A stretch of DNA of 64,000 bases from Cubamyces lactineus (GCA_022376465.1 JACDTU010000006.1:1054001-1118000), one strand, 5' to 3'; counted from the stretch's first letter, positions 1 through 12,498 are shown. A program made the numbers and translations. The notes: generated from the letters alone by a model not told the origin.

Positions 1-319
1 GGCAGAGCACCGAGGGCAAGGCAGCGCTCTGCTTGGTCATGAACAGTCAATGCAGAGGAGAATTGGATAGGTGGTCACTGGCATCCGGGGTTGCATATGC
101 GAGACCTCTGGAGGAGTAAACGCTCAGTGGACGGGTATAAGAAGGGGAGGATGCACACCTCGAAAAGCATCCAACAACCCCAGAGCTCTACAGCACCGCG
201 ATCAATCACCCTTTCAACCCTTCAGCTCAATCAAGCTCATCCCCAGTACGCACACAGCGCATCTCTCCCAAGCCCGTGTCCGCACACTGACCACATTGTC
301 TGAACAGACCTCGACCGTC

Positions 320-670
320 ATGCAGTTCAAGCTCGCCATCCTCGCCACCACCCTCGCCGCCACCCTCAGCCCCGCCCTCGCAGCGAGCTGCTACAGCGCA
401 TCCGGCTGCCAATCCTGCGAGACCGAAACCAGCATGTACAACGCCCGCCAGACGTTCTGCGGCTCCGACTCGTGGTCCACGAGCTCGTCGCTCTCCTGGG
501 GCCAGGCGCGCGTTGTGCTCGCGAACGGGTTCGCGACGCAGCAGGAGTGCTTTGACGGGTTCGCGAACATCATCAGCGACTGCTATGGGAAGCGGGATGG
601 CGGGGTGTACACGTACAGTGACAGTGGGCACGATGCGCGCCTCGATGTCGACTTCTGCTCGTGCGAGTAG
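320..670 (+). CDS. Cysteine-rich small secreted protein
   Basis: Single-exon gene of 116 aa. The first ~22 residues form a clear signal peptide (MQFKLAILATTLAATL..., then an A-x-A type cleavage region ending ALA-A). The mature part is about 94 aa and holds eight cysteines (a C-x5-C-x2-C cluster at its start and an F-C-S-C end), which suggests four disulfides. This start was chosen because the longer upstream reading frame lacks a signal peptide and a TATAAG element lies at 136-141. No known domain is recognised. Size and cysteine content fit a fungal small secreted, effector-type protein, but the role is unknown. It could equally be a cell-wall or surface-active protein. Function is inference; secretion is well supported. 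Confidence 0.75.
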   Translation: MQFKLAILATTLAATLSPALAASCYSASGCQSCETETSMYNARQTFCGSDSWSTSSSLSWGQARVVLANGFATQQECFDGFANIISDCYGKRDGGVYTYSDSGHDARLDVDFCSCE

Positions 671-1842
671 ACGCGCCGTGGACGATCGCGATTGGGAGGA
701 CTAGCGGTGAAAAATGGTCCGGCGGGGGATTTATGAGGAGGATGGGTTGGGTCGGGTTCGCTGTTGGGGTTTCTGGGTCTCTTGGAGTGTCGTGTTAACT
801 GGTCTATGGTGTTCAACCACCTACTATTATGCATATGGGTTTGCGCAGGCCCTGTTGTGGACGTATGACTGAGACGGAGAATACATAGGCAGCCTGAGGT
901 GGGCTCCGAAGCGGTGTGCCATAGTCGAACGACCGCTCGCATCAAAGTAGCGAGGGTATTTCAACCAAACCTGGCAACCTGGTCACGACAAACCATATGC
1001 AGATACAGGCCCTAGTAAGGAGTGGATTAGGCACAGTGAAGGACAGGTACTACATCAACGAGGGTGATAATAATAGAGAGCTCAGCCGGAGCGCTGAATA
1101 GGAAGGAGTGGTGTATATTGTACAGTAACGGTTCGAATAGGTCCAGAGTAACCGCGGGAAGCCAGTACTACTAGTAAGACCACGAGTGGGCATGGCTGAA
1201 CTACACTATGGTTTAAGAACTACTAGTAGTGTCGAAGGGGACGGGGGCACTAATGATACAGCGCAGTAGGGGAGATACAACTCATAGGGATGAGTGAGCG
1301 GTGGGATCGCTAGACGTAGCGGGAGCACGAGTAGCGTATGTCGAGTCAGGACTGTATCAGTTATCCAAGAATGAAAGGAGAGCAAAGGCCGCTGTGTTTA
1401 GCAGCCGCAGCCCCAAGGGAGCCGAGCGCAATGCGAGCAGCACCGCGGGCCCGCGCCCGCTGCGTTGTCGCCATCGCACCATATCCAAGAAAAGGAGAAG
1501 GAGAGAAAGAGAGAGAGAGGTCAAGGCCGTGCGAATAAACAGGGATAAGAGAGCCGCGCCGCTGCTAAATCCATCGACGTTGCAACCAGAGCGAGGCAGT
1601 GTCGCACAGGTTCCAGTCGCGATCACAAGCTGGCAGCGGTCCGGGCGCTGACGTTGATTATGCTGACGGGAGTTATATAGGGCGGTTATAGGGCAGTTGA
1701 GGGAGGTTCGCAGGAGATGAGGTGTGTCGGGTCGTGATCGGGTATCATTGTTATGTGTTTGCGGGGATGTAGCGGTCGTGCCTTGCCAGTGGGCAGTTTG
1801 GGCAGGGCTGGTGTTAGGAGCGGTGCTCATGCCCCCCGTCGT
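671..1842. other. Intergenic stretch without recognisable gene
   Basis: No open frame here looks like protein. A purine-rich AG run lies around 1489-1520. Stop-dense AT-rich sequence fills most of the rest. Confidence 0.6.
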
Positions 1843-2118
1843 TTAGGAGAGCCAGTCCATCTCCATCGGAGGGAACCCGCCAGACGAGTGCGGCGGAGGC
1901 GGGAGCGGGTCGGACGCTGGGCGCGGAGCTGTGGGACGCGAGGTGATGAGCGGCTGCAAAGACGACACGGTGCGCGTGAGATACGTACCGAAGGTGAACG
2001 CCGGTGGGGGGATCGCGTCGGTGGTGGTAGTAGTCGCGTCCCTCGGGACGGGGCCCGCCGCAGCGGAGAAAGCCAGGGCGAGGGTGAAGACGAAAGTGGC
2101 GATGGAAATGCGAGACAT
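1843..2118 (-). CDS. Small proline-rich secreted peptide
   Basis: A 91-aa frame starting with a strong signal peptide (about residues 1-21, hydrophobic core FVFTLALAF, cleavage near AAAG). A Thr-run and a proline-rich tail (PPPP, PRP) ending MEMDWLS follow. The codon pattern is GC-rich like the neighbouring genes. A GTACGT donor at 1988 and a TTTGCAG acceptor ending at 1954 would define a 35-nt intron. Splicing it gives an alternative 89-aa product ending at 1814. Thirty-five nt is very short for an intron here, so the unspliced version is given. Neither version ends in a CaaX box, so it is not an obvious mating pheromone precursor. A TATATAAG-like element lies about 125 bp upstream. Function unknown. 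Confidence 0.5.
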   Translation of the reverse strand: MSRISIATFVFTLALAFSAAAGPVPRDATTTTTDAIPPPAFTFGTYLTRTVSSLQPLITSRPTAPRPASDPLPPPPHSSGGFPPMEMDWLS

Positions 2119-2903
2119 GTTGAGCTTGTGTGTGGTGTGGTGGGGTGTGTAGGTGAGAGCGGTGAGTGTGTTATCTGTGTGAGGACTCGTAGATGCAGTT
2201 AAGCGAATTTCAGTGCCGTACCTTTCTCAAACGCCCCTAGCTTATATACAACTCCGAACCCTCGAACCGGCGACGACCGCGCAGCAGGTGCAGCACCGGA
2301 AACCAGACAACGACAGCTGCTTGACTCGCGAGGACTCTGGTGATGGCGCACCGAGTCATCCCAGATCCAGATGCTATTCTTGCATCCACAAAAGGCAAGC
2401 TCGGTGCGCAGCGCCCTGGGGACCAGCGGGGAGGTAGGACGGACGCCCTGCCCCGCGCTGCGCCACCTCAGTTCATCCGTGATGCATATTCATATACCGA
2501 GTGCACGGAACGCGAAATGAACGTCGCGCCCGTCCACTCCTGGCTGTGGGCCACCAGCATACCATGCGCCCGTCGCTCGAGCGAACGTACGGGCGCAGCT
2601 CCGATGCAAATATGACACGGTCCCGACTCGACGCTATGTGACGTCCCTGTGCGTCGGAGCAATGAAGCCGTCTGGTAAGCCAGGTATCCACGTCCCAGGA
2701 TGACACGCGGTACGCTTGCTCGGCGCGCCGCAGAGGCTGTGGCGCACGGATCCGAGGCTCTACTCGAGACGTTGTTCTTGAGTAACAGGATCAACGGACT
2801 GGAGCAGACGACACGATACATTACCGAGCAGTACAAGCGAGGCGGGACCTCGTACGTGTCCGCATTCAACGTCGAACTGCGGCGAACGATGAACAAGGCA
2901 CAG

Positions 2904-2931
2904 CGAACAACGAACAACGAACAACGAACAA
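2904..2931. repeat. Four tandem copies of the heptamer CGAACAA
   Basis: Four perfect consecutive copies, with a degenerate flank on the left (CGAACGATGAACAA). A simple micro/minisatellite inside the gene-poor interval. Confidence 0.85.
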
Positions 2932-4670
2932 CGATTGACGAGGCTCCGAAGCGGCGGCGATGGAATGGGAGAGCGTGAGGCTGGGAGCACGGCAGCGTTA
3001 GTGATTGTAACGGGACGGTGCACTTTGACAGAATGCGATGCAGCGCGTGCCATTGGCCGTCATTTGGTGCCCATACTGAGCACTGCGGCGGGATGTGAGA
3101 GTCGGCTCCCAGGCTCAACTGCACGCGTAGTGTGCAATGGAGAAGCCGGAAGCGAATTGGATGTGAGATGGTGACGACGCAGCGTGCGTGCACCACTAGC
3201 TGCGGCAGGAGGCCTAGGCGGGACCGTTCATACGGCGTCGTCCGTCCTGGGACTTGGCTGGGTATCATCGCTGAGCAATCGCGGAACGCAGACGGGACAA
3301 ACGACGCAGCAAGCCCAGATCCATCTGGCCTCTGCACAACAAGATGCGGCCGCACCCTGTTTCGACGTGGCCAAATTGACATGCGCGGGAGGTCACCGGT
3401 CACCAGTCAAGCCTGACTCGCAAGGGGAGGGGTTACAAGTCGACATGGGGAGATGTCCGAGTGGGACGGCACAGCTGCCAGCATGTATCAGGCGCGATGG
3501 TGCTGCTGCTGAGTTCGCAAGGGCCCCGAGGAGCGGTGGTACCTCGTCGGAAGGGGCGAGATGCTGGGATAATGAAGACGAAGTTGGAATGAGGTGGCAG
3601 AGAGCGGTCAAGTTCAAGTTGCAGATCAAACGTCGGCACCGCCGCGACCCTGTGCGTAAACGGACAGTTGACAGCCGTGGCTGTGCCCGCTCATTTCGGG
3701 TTTTTCGTTCTTTGACACTCCCCACCACTACGGCTGTCGTTCGGACGGCTCATAACATGAAATATCTGCACAAGAAACCTGGTAGATCCATACCCACGCT
3801 GCGCCTACATACCAGAATAAGATGGGTATCTTTGAATTGTCTTCCGCTATATGTCCGCTGCCGCGAAGAGCCTCTCGAAGGGCTGATAAATTGTACAGGC
3901 AGGGGGAGAAAGACGTGACAGACCCGCTTTTGCGGCGTTGCCAGTGCTAGCTGCATGGCAGGAGGGCCCGTTACCAGAAAGAAGCTGAGGCTAATAATGC
4001 CGGACTCTGACTAGTCGTCTACGGCTGTATCACAGGTTGTGCCAGACCCCGTTCCAGTGACTCGCCTTGCTACAAAGCGCGTATATACATAGAGAACCAC
4101 GACTACCCCATCTTTCTGCCACCAGTGCGCGTTACGGTTCGACCACGGTACGGCTGGTACTAGGGTTCTGCCAACGGTGTCAGAAGCGTCACAGTTTGGC
4201 TATGTGGGTTCTCAACGAGCTAGCGCCGATAGAAACTGCACGCGCATTCAAACTCGCTGTCATGCTATGTGAGTGTATGCCTGTTCCCCGGAGTCTCGGA
4301 AGTGTGAGCTCGATTGGCGGCGAGCGAGCCCCGCTATTATGTCTATTTGTAAACTGGGTTGCGTATCCGGCTTCCATGCGTTCGTAGTATTCCTGCTAGG
4401 AGGCCTAGGGTTTTGTCTAGTCCGCCACTCGCAAAGCCTGAGCGCCGCACCAAGCGCGGACGCACCTCGACTGCTGCGGCTCCAAGTCTGAATGTACTAG
4501 GCGGTGCCGGAGTATCGTCCCGGTCACTGACTGAGTGACTGAATGGAGCCGCCGCAGATCCGCTCTCCCATGAATATCATTCCCGTAAGTTCGCATCAAG
4601 CACATCGCAGGCAGACCAACTGTGCCCTGCGGGAGACAATGATAGTAGTGGTGGATGCGGTTGGCAGCGG

Positions 4671-4708
4671 TCAGCGCGCCCGGGGAGTGTCAGCGCGCCC
4701 GGGGAGTG
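4671..4708. repeat. Tandem duplication of a 19-bp GC-rich unit
   Basis: Two perfect adjacent copies of a unit starting TCAGCGCGCC and ending GGGGAGTG. The next four bases (TCAG) begin a third copy. Confidence 0.85.
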
Positions 4709-5236
4709 TCAGCTCCCCGCACACTTGGCGGAACTTGGGGCATGGTCCGATTGCTTTACCTGGTCGCCAGCCTCCAGGTCGCTTCATCGCGAGCCTGTCC
4801 GACACGGATCGGATATCATTAGTGTGAGCTGCGTGCACTTAGGTGGGAAGCATGGATGAGTAGCCTCTGTAGCACACCTACAACGGTACTCACCAGGCTT
4901 CCGAGTACGCTGGAGCACCGACCCATCATCGCTCGACGTCTCGCCCACTTCCACTGCCCTCGCAGCAGCAAGAATTAACCGTCTGAATAGCAACCAGTGC
5001 CCCATGCAATGCTTAAGATAGACATTACGCCATGCCAAGTTCAGTAAGGTATGTACATCAACGAGCCCGAGCGGGGTATACCCATACACGCCACCGGCCG
5101 CGCCCACGTATCCTGTAGCCTGTAGGAGTGCGACGCGCGGGCAGCCCTGAGACTGACTCCCATAAGATATGCGATTTGCTTCAATCACCGTACTTTACCG
5201 ATAAACCAAGAGCGCATCCCCTTCCCCAACACTCCC

Positions 5237-8200
5237 TCACCAGAGCGCGCGCGCGAGCACACCCAGCGCACCAACGAGCGCCCCCGAGAGCGCCGTCACC
5301 ACCAGCGCGGGCTGCTTACCAGGCGCAGCGGCATTCGCGCCGCCCTGGCTCGTGCCCCCGAGGCGGTTCGCGCGCGCCTTGCCGCTGTTCCCGTTCGACG
5401 TCGCGAGCACGCTCGGGTCGACCGAGACCGTGTTCGCCGTCTTGGTGATCACCGTCGTCGGGAACGTCGCGATGCTCTGCGCCGCCGCCGCGGCCTGCTG
5501 CGCGGCGTCCGAGACGAAGACGAGCGCGACGCCCGGCGCGGGCACCTTGATGTCGCACGTGTTCGTGCCTTGGTTGCATTGCACGGTTTGTATGTCCTCG
5601 GTGCCTTTCCAGCGGCCGTCCACTTGGAAGCGCGCGCCGAGCGTCTGTGCGACAAGAAGGGATTAGTGAGTGGATGTATAGTGTAGGAACGAGGGGAAGA
5701 CGTACCTGTCCTCCCCATGTGATGTTATCTTTCTCGGAGACGGAGGGTGCCAACAGGTACCTGCGCGCAACACGTTAGTTCACATCTCACTTTGAAGCTG
5801 GAAGAGCGACGCTAGACGAGCAACAACCCAAGTGCGAGCGCAACTCACTTGACCTTGACCTGCGCAGGGACCGCGTTCGCCTCGCCAAACTGCTGTCCGC
5901 CGATATTGAGCGTCGCGGTGTAGTCGTTCGCGCCGGACGGATCGTCGAGGAAGTTGATGAGCACAAGCCGCGCGAGCTGGTCGTTCTCGTACACCGCGTA
6001 CGCGGGCGTGTGCGGGTCGCCGTTGTTCGGGAACAGGTCCTTCACGCGCGACGTGTTCGACGTGCCGAGCGCCTCGGCCACGACGAGGCTGGAGTAGAAG
6101 ATCGGGCCGATCGTCCATTCGTGGAACGCAGACTCGTTTGTCGGGGGCGCTGTCAACGAGATACCAGCGTCAGAGAAACAATGTGGGCGAGTAGCGCAGA
6201 TGAGCCGAGGACGCACCAGTGAAAGGCTACAAGAATAGCGATAGGAAGCAGGGTAGCATATCAGCATACGACCACACATGAGAAGCGGGCGCAGCCACAA
6301 CCGCAGCAGCAAGCACAAAAGGATACGCACGTTATAAGCGACGTTCTGTCCACCAGCGTGGAACAATGCGCCGGTGAAGTTTCCGTTCGCGAGCTGCATC
6401 GCCCAGTCGACGCCGAAGAGCGCGGCGGCAAACGCGTCGCTGACGCCCATGAAGCCACCGCAAGACGCCGTGTTCGTCTCGAACATCAGGAACGGCTTCC
6501 CCCAGCCTTGCGCGAGCATCGTCGAGTTCAGGTACGGCCCAATCGTGTTCAAGCTCGTCTGGTGGGTGAGGTACTCGGGGAAGACATCGATTAGGTTCTT
6601 AGGCGGGTCGTTCGGGTCAGGCCAGATGACACCGCAGTTCTGGTCGGGGTAGCTAGAAGAGACCGGCCGTCTCAATTAGCATCTGGCAGAGTGAAAACTT
6701 GAACTGGTGGCTTACCGTTCGACGGCGAGCGCGGAGAGGAACTGGTCGTATGCCTGGACGAAACCAGTATCCCAGACCGGCTCGGGGCCGAACGGGCGAG
6801 AGTTGTAGTCGAGGTCGACGGGCCAGTTGTGGCCCGCAGTGCTCGGCGCGATGAGCGACTTCTTGTTCGTGATCTTCGTATCGTTGCCATACGCTTGCGT
6901 GAGCAGGGAGAACTCCCCGAAGTAGTCCCATTCGCTGTAGGTAGTCGGACGGTGACCGTGGCTGCAGATCACGGCGACAATGTTTGGTCACGTTGCGCAG
7001 TTTGGATGTAGATAAGGGTGGTACGTACGATCCGTAGAGATCAGGTTCGTTACCGGCTTGGAATCCCAAGAGACGGTCGCCCAAAACGGCCTCCGCGAGC
7101 TCTGCGATTTCCAAGCGCCAGTTGGAGGTGTCGTTGAAGGGAACGCCTATGTCATTGCATGGTCAGCATCCGGAGTGACGCGGGTCAAACGGATGCTTAC
7201 CGAGGTACCAGTGACAGTTGATCAGACTGGAGACATTCCCGAGCATGTACAGAAGGTCAGGCGTGAACGCCAAGACGGGAGTAGAGGTCTAGACGGTGAT
7301 GGTGTGAGTACTGCACAGCAAACGCGTGGACAACACCCGTTGTTGCCGTAATTGGCTCCTTTTCTGAGACGCTGGCGGGATGCACAAACCCGCCATACGA
7401 AAAACCTTCGGGTTTCTGTATCGTTTGAATATGACAATGCTCCCTGACAGCCGTAGCTGTGATCACATAATGACCTTCGCTCTAACCAGACTCCACAGCT
7501 CGGACCAGCCTGACCGGGGTCGGGCGTGGGCCTAGCTCCGCCATGCACACCTTTCGAAGAGACACGGTAGCAATGTGGGCGGAAACATACCGGGTTCGAC
7601 GCGTCTTCCTTGTCCTTCTCCATGATTCTCCCATCAGGGAACGAATCCACCATGAACGCCGTGTCTTGTGTGTTACCTCCCACACGGACGTGCACGGAAC
7701 CTGCCTTCTCGATGTACAGAGACATCAAGTTGAGGAATGGGACATTGAGCCGAGAGCTAGTTCATGCGATGAGATAAGGCTTTCGGCAAAAGTCACAGCT
7801 TAACTCACGAGTTCGTTCCAACTGCGATTCACAAAGGATTGTCCACACGCGTCAAGCTTGGCACGCCATGCAAGTCCAAGAGAGACTCACTGAGCTGGGT
7901 AGCGACCGACATTTCGATCGAGAAGCCAAAGAAGGTGGGTGCCTGGGGTATTGAGAGGCCGTTCATGTTCGCGGCTCCATTGGGCAGGCTGATCGTGAAC
8001 TGGTTCGCGGGAGGCGGGTTGGGTATCGCTGGGGGTACTAGGTAGACTGGGTTGTAAGCAGCAAGGCCGGTGTAAGTGGCGGGCGAGTCGAGAGTGAAGT
8101 AGGAAGTGGTAGATGGGAGGCCATCAGTGCCGGACTGTGAGGCAGCGGTGGTGGTGCTCCCGAAGACGCCATAGATGGTGACCTGGGAGGCCGCCGCAGA

Positions 8201-8242
8201 GGCAACGGAGCCAAGTAGACCAGAAAGGAGCGGAAGGCGCAT
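5237..8242 (-). CDS. GPI-anchored glycoside hydrolase family 79 protein (beta-glucuronidase/heparanase-like)
   Basis: Eleven exons: 8242-7891, 7821-7809, 7756-7591, 7288-7201, 7146-7029, 6961-6716, 6652-6331, 6226-6217, 6149-5849, 5760-5706, 5644-5237. They join in frame to 692 aa. The N-terminus is a signal peptide. The TIM-barrel has the acid/base Glu in the GNEPD motif (about residue 240) and the nucleophile Glu in FETNTAS (about 386). A beta-sandwich GH79 C-terminal domain follows. The last ~25 residues are a hydrophobic GPI-attachment tail (GKQPALVVTALSGALVG...). Such enzymes release glucuronic acid or its 4-O-methyl form from arabinogalactan or other acidic glycans at the cell surface. 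The exact substrate cannot be told from sequence. Two micro-exons (13 and 10 nt) are required to keep the frame and the conserved residues. A CATAAAA element lies about 70 bp upstream of the ATG. Confidence 0.93.
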
Positions 8243-10842
8243 CGGGAGTGCGCTGGGGTGCGTCGAGCGCAGCGGAGGAGGGGAAAAGACTTGCCGAAGC
8301 CAAGGAGGTTGGCGTTTTATGCTAGTGCCTGGGGCTGTGCCAATCAGTTATTCGGCTGGAAAACACACTCGCCGTGGCCCAGTTGCTGTGATAAGTCGGT
8401 GATCATTTCAAAGGCGTTATCCTCGACGAACCATGTCACCGCTTTCTGAGTAAACAAGACGTTGGTACGTCCATTTGTGTAGAAACCGTCGTCTGGATAC
8501 AAGCTCGTACCTGATGCTACATGTCCACCAATCCCGCACTTTCTGTCGCGATTTCTTTCCGTCACCAAAGGGCGAGACACCGGCGGGTCCGAGGAGGGCG
8601 GTCGAGAAGTCGTGATGAGACGACATGTGGCAATGGCGATCGATGGTGCCTGTGAATATCAATTTCAACGCCAAGCTCGTAAGTAATCCCGCTTTCCAGT
8701 CCCTAAGCTCTTGCAAGCCTGGTTGAGACTTTTGCTATATCATGCAGTTGGCAAAGGACTAACGAGTATAGATTGAGTAGCCGTTCCTCCTACACGCAGT
8801 CTAAGAAATTGGTGGAGCAAGTCGAAGGCGCACCCAATGATGGACGCCTGTTTTAGGCTTGGCAGCACAGCCACTAGCCGGGGAAAATCTACCTTTTCCG
8901 CTCTCCTCCGCCGTGTGTCCTCCGCAGCGCAGCGGCCTGCTGTGCCCGCTCATGTTGTTCAACATCTTCTATGCTGTGTGTCACGCAAGGCCGTTGTCGG
9001 TGCGCACTCGAGTGCTCACGAATGTGATAATGAGCCGAGGAAGGTATGGGTTTGATCAATTGCATGGTTTACCAGTACCACAGACGGCCAGCCAAGGCCC
9101 ACCACGAAGTCGAGAATTGGAGTACTCGGTGGGAGTGACATGGGGGTCATGCATATTTGAGGTACGGCGCACGTCTATAGAACAGCTCACTGGTGTATAA
9201 GCTTAATATTACCCAGCCTGTAGTTACGACTGAGAACGCAGAACGCTGTGGAATCGCTCAGACGTGTGTTTCGTTTCAGCAAGAGCGAAACTACGCGCTG
9301 ATGTGTTACCCTCTTCAAGAAGAGTTGAAGAACATGAAGAAGTAGGTGACTTAGGGATGCCAAAGCCGAGTTTCTTCTTCTGCCTGAGATGCAGCTCCTC
9401 AATGCCGAAGTGATGCGCTGGCAATGCCAGCGAGTCATTTGGACTGACATGCACTTGGTCTGTGAGCTATTACCATCATCATTGCTCTTTATACTCAAAC
9501 ACCTTTACACTCTATCGAATGTTCAGATACTTCCTTCATTCAGGTCGGCGAAGCTCACGTTTGATCGTGGTCAGATACCTGTCTCATGCACGAGAATCCA
9601 CCGCAATTGAAGGCACTAGGGCACTAGTCCAATTCATGAGCCCCGCCGTGCGCAGGTCAAATCAGGCACTCTCCGACTATTCATCGAGAACCACTCGGCG
9701 ATCTCGGTGCAGCCAACTTGCACGTCGAAATCTATGGAAGTCATGTAGACTCACGTGGTGGTGTGTGCGGTGGCCCGCTCGAGGCCCTGTGGTTTCGTTG
9801 TATACTTCTCTCGGGGGCGTTTGCGACGGCTCCGACGAAATACCCCTTCCTGCCAGATACGTGGTGAATAGCATCTGCGGAGGCAGTGGAACCGTGGACA
9901 GAGAAGGGTCTCCATGTGCGATCGGTATTCTCCCGCGCGAGGTAGTTCCCTTCTTGCTATTGGCATGTCTTCTGAAGTCTGGATTTGTTACCACACCCTT
10001 GTTTCTAGCCTGACTGCGGCGCAGAGCGGGCTGCGACTCAACAACTTACCCACTGTTGTCTTTGCGTGCGGTTTCATGGATTTACGTTGAATTCCAGATC
10101 CCCTCTTGACCACATGGTGCTGGTACACTGTCCTCCGGTTACTATGCATATTCCACTGCAAAGGTTAAGCGTATTTGAAACATGTGCTCGGACGTACTCG
10201 GCGGTCGCACGCTCACAAACCCGTACTCACAGTACTTCTCACCAGCGTGCACACGCCCTGGACCGGCCGGGAGATCCCGTTGCACATGGTCCCTCCTATT
10301 GCTGACGAACTCTATAGGTTCCCCAACGAAGCACAGTACTGCCCACGACGAAGCCATACTCGTAAAAACCGAGAAGTCACCCTTGTCCTGGACGCGCCGA
10401 TCGGGAAACGGGCACCCTCCTGCCTGCTAGCTGTCCAAGCCGCATCCTCCGCACTGTCTGCGGCGCGGACGGAGGAGCGATTATGACAGCTGAACGCGAT
10501 GTCGGCAACGCGCCGCACAAAGGGCTAAACTGACAGCTTACGGCGCCGGCGCAGAGCTCCTCGCCATATGCTGCTCAAGAGATCTGCCTTGTACGCTCGG
10601 CCGGTGCGAACCCGCGCAGCCCTTCGCGCCCTGCTCGGACATTCGCTGGAGGGGGCGATCAGAAGGCACACGCCGCGGTTCCTGCGTTCCCTTGCGCCCC
10701 CTTGCTCTCCTCCCCTCGCTTCATTAAATACGGCGGAGGCTTTTGCGATGGCCGAAAGTACCCCGCACGCTGCCCTCTTTAGAGCCCTCAAGACCCCAAG
10801 CCACGTCGTCGCTCAGGCCCCTCGACAGACAGACGCGCCACG
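8243..10842. other. 2.6-kb interval without a recognised gene
   Basis: Frames of up to 183 codons occur (for example 9462-10013 on the plus strand) but lack protein-like composition, splice-joined partners or family motifs. An ATTAAATA element at about 10723 probably belongs to the promoter of the next gene. Confidence 0.55.
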
Positions 10843-12498
10843 ATGTTGACCCTACGCGCAGCGGGGATCTTGTCCACCACATTCGAGGCGATCCTCTACG
10901 GTGAGTCCGCCGAGCCGCGCAGCTGTGGAGGCGCGCGCGTGTATCTGGTGGTGTGGCGCCCGACGCTGACGTCGTGCTTGCGTGACAGGCTACGCTGTGT
11001 TCATGTTCACGCTGGCGATGTGGATCATGCTCCGCGACCGCCGCCAGCGACATGTCAACTACGCGCTCGTCGGCGCAGGCTGCGCGCTCATCCTGCTCGC
11101 CACCGCGGTAAGCCCCCAATCCTCCCCCGATCCCCGCGCCCGACTCCGTATCCAGCACTTGCTTCTGCTTCGATCGCTGATGGAGACCGCGTCGCGTTCC
11201 GGCAGGAGATGGCAGTTAACATCACCCGAATCTTTGAAGGTTTCGTCACGAAGGGCCCCTTCGTCCCCGGCGGACCGGAGGCGTGGTTCTCTGTCGTCTC
11301 CGATCCAACCTTCGTCGCCAAGAGTGTGTTGTACAATGTCCAGACGCTCATCCTCGACGCTGTTGTGGTCAGTCGTCACCCATCATGCGCGCGACCTCAT
11401 GGGTATACTACGAACGCGCTGCTCACCTGAGTACGCTTCCAGATCTACCGCACGTACGTGGTGTGGCAAAGCGGGCTTGTCGTTCTCCTCCCATGCATCG
11501 GTTGGTGCGGGTTGCTCGGTAAGTCCTACGTGCTATTTTGTATGTCCCACGCGAGCTAGGCTCGCTCAAGCACTACCACAGCGGGCTCTGTCGGCCTGAA
11601 CGTGGCCCTGGTGAACTCCTCAAAACACATGGGGGACGTCTTCGCGGTCCAGACCGGTCGGTGGATCACCGCTGTATATGCGCTCACCCTCGGAACGAAC
11701 CTCTCGTCGACGAGTACGTCTGCAACCAGCGTCTATATGCCGGATAGAAGTCACCCACTAACGAGGCGCGCCTCGACACCCAGTGCTGCTTGCGGGAAGG
11801 ATCTGGACGGTCGCGAGACGGTCGGCGCAATATCGCTCGTCCAACATATTTAGCCCTGTGCTCCGCGTGATCATCGAGAGCGGCGCGATCTACTCCATGA
11901 CCATTACCGCTGCGCTCATCTCGTTCGTCGTTAAGTCCAATGGCGTCTACATCCTCCTCGACATGGTACGTGTCTCCTACACGTCGTCCGCGCAAAGCGC
12001 GCTCATCGCTCGCTAACGCCGGTTTCCCAACCTTTCTCGTCAACGCACGCACGCGCCGCGCCGCGACAGATCTCCCCCATCATCTCCATCGTTTACAACA
12101 TGCTCATCATCCGCATGGGCATCGCGAGCGACCGCAGCATCTTCGGCGCAGGCACGAATCCGGGCACATGGGCCGCGACGGGCGTGTCCGTTGAGCGCAG
12201 CGGCGGACCCGTTGGGGTCGGCGTCGGGATGGGGATGCGCCGCCGCCCGGACGGGACGTACGAGATGAAGGACCTCAAGGTCGAGATCACGCAGGTCATC
12301 GAGGACGACTCGGACTACGTGGTCTCTGGGGACCCGCCCGTGCCCGCGTCGGCGATCCCGCTCGACCCGAGACGCAACGCGAGTATTCGGGGCGGGGTGG
12401 TGCTCAGTGGCGGGGACGACGAGGAGTCTTCGCCGACGTGGTCGTTCCATGATAGTGACAGGTCGGAGAAGCGGCTGTCGGACCATGGTCTCGTCTGA
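10843..12498 (+). CDS. Multi-pass integral membrane protein, family member A
   Basis: Seven exons: 10843-10900, 10989-11107, 11206-11367, 11443-11518, 11582-11713, 11784-11965, 12070-12498. They join to 385 aa. About seven hydrophobic segments span residues 1-260. A hydrophilic cytoplasmic-type tail of ~120 aa rich in Gly, Arg and Asp/Ser follows. Conserved points shared with the copy at 27.1 kb are ILYG at the end of exon 1, VPGGPEA in exon 3, IYRTYVVW in exon 4, and VIIESGA...ITAAL in exon 6. Exons 2, 3, 4 and 6 have the same lengths in both genes (119, 162, 76, 182 nt). This is a lineage-expanded Agaricomycete membrane family without known function. The topology resembles a 7TM receptor, but no STE3 or GPCR signature was seen, so receptor function is not claimed. 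Confidence 0.85.

Larger units (their letters stand above)
2119..5236. other. Gene-poor interval
   Basis: About 3.1 kb with only overlapping, low-complexity frames. It includes a 7-bp tandem repeat (2904-2931) and a 19-bp tandem duplication (4671-4708). No protein family, tRNA or TIR structure was recognised. Confidence 0.55.

Noticed and set aside
1814..2118. Mating pheromone precursor
   Set aside because: Neither possible C-terminus has a Cys-aliphatic-aliphatic-X end, and the protein has a secretory signal peptide, which pheromone precursors lack.
2468..3403. 311-codon minus-strand frame as a gene
   Set aside because: No domain, signal or splice context; it spans simple repeats and has an unnatural composition.
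9462..10013. 183-codon plus-strand frame
   Set aside because: Antisense frames overlap it equally and nothing resembles a known protein.
10843..12498. Membrane proteins A-D as STE3 pheromone receptors
   Set aside because: Length and topology are suggestive, but no STE3 signature is visible and no CaaX pheromone gene or homeodomain gene is nearby.
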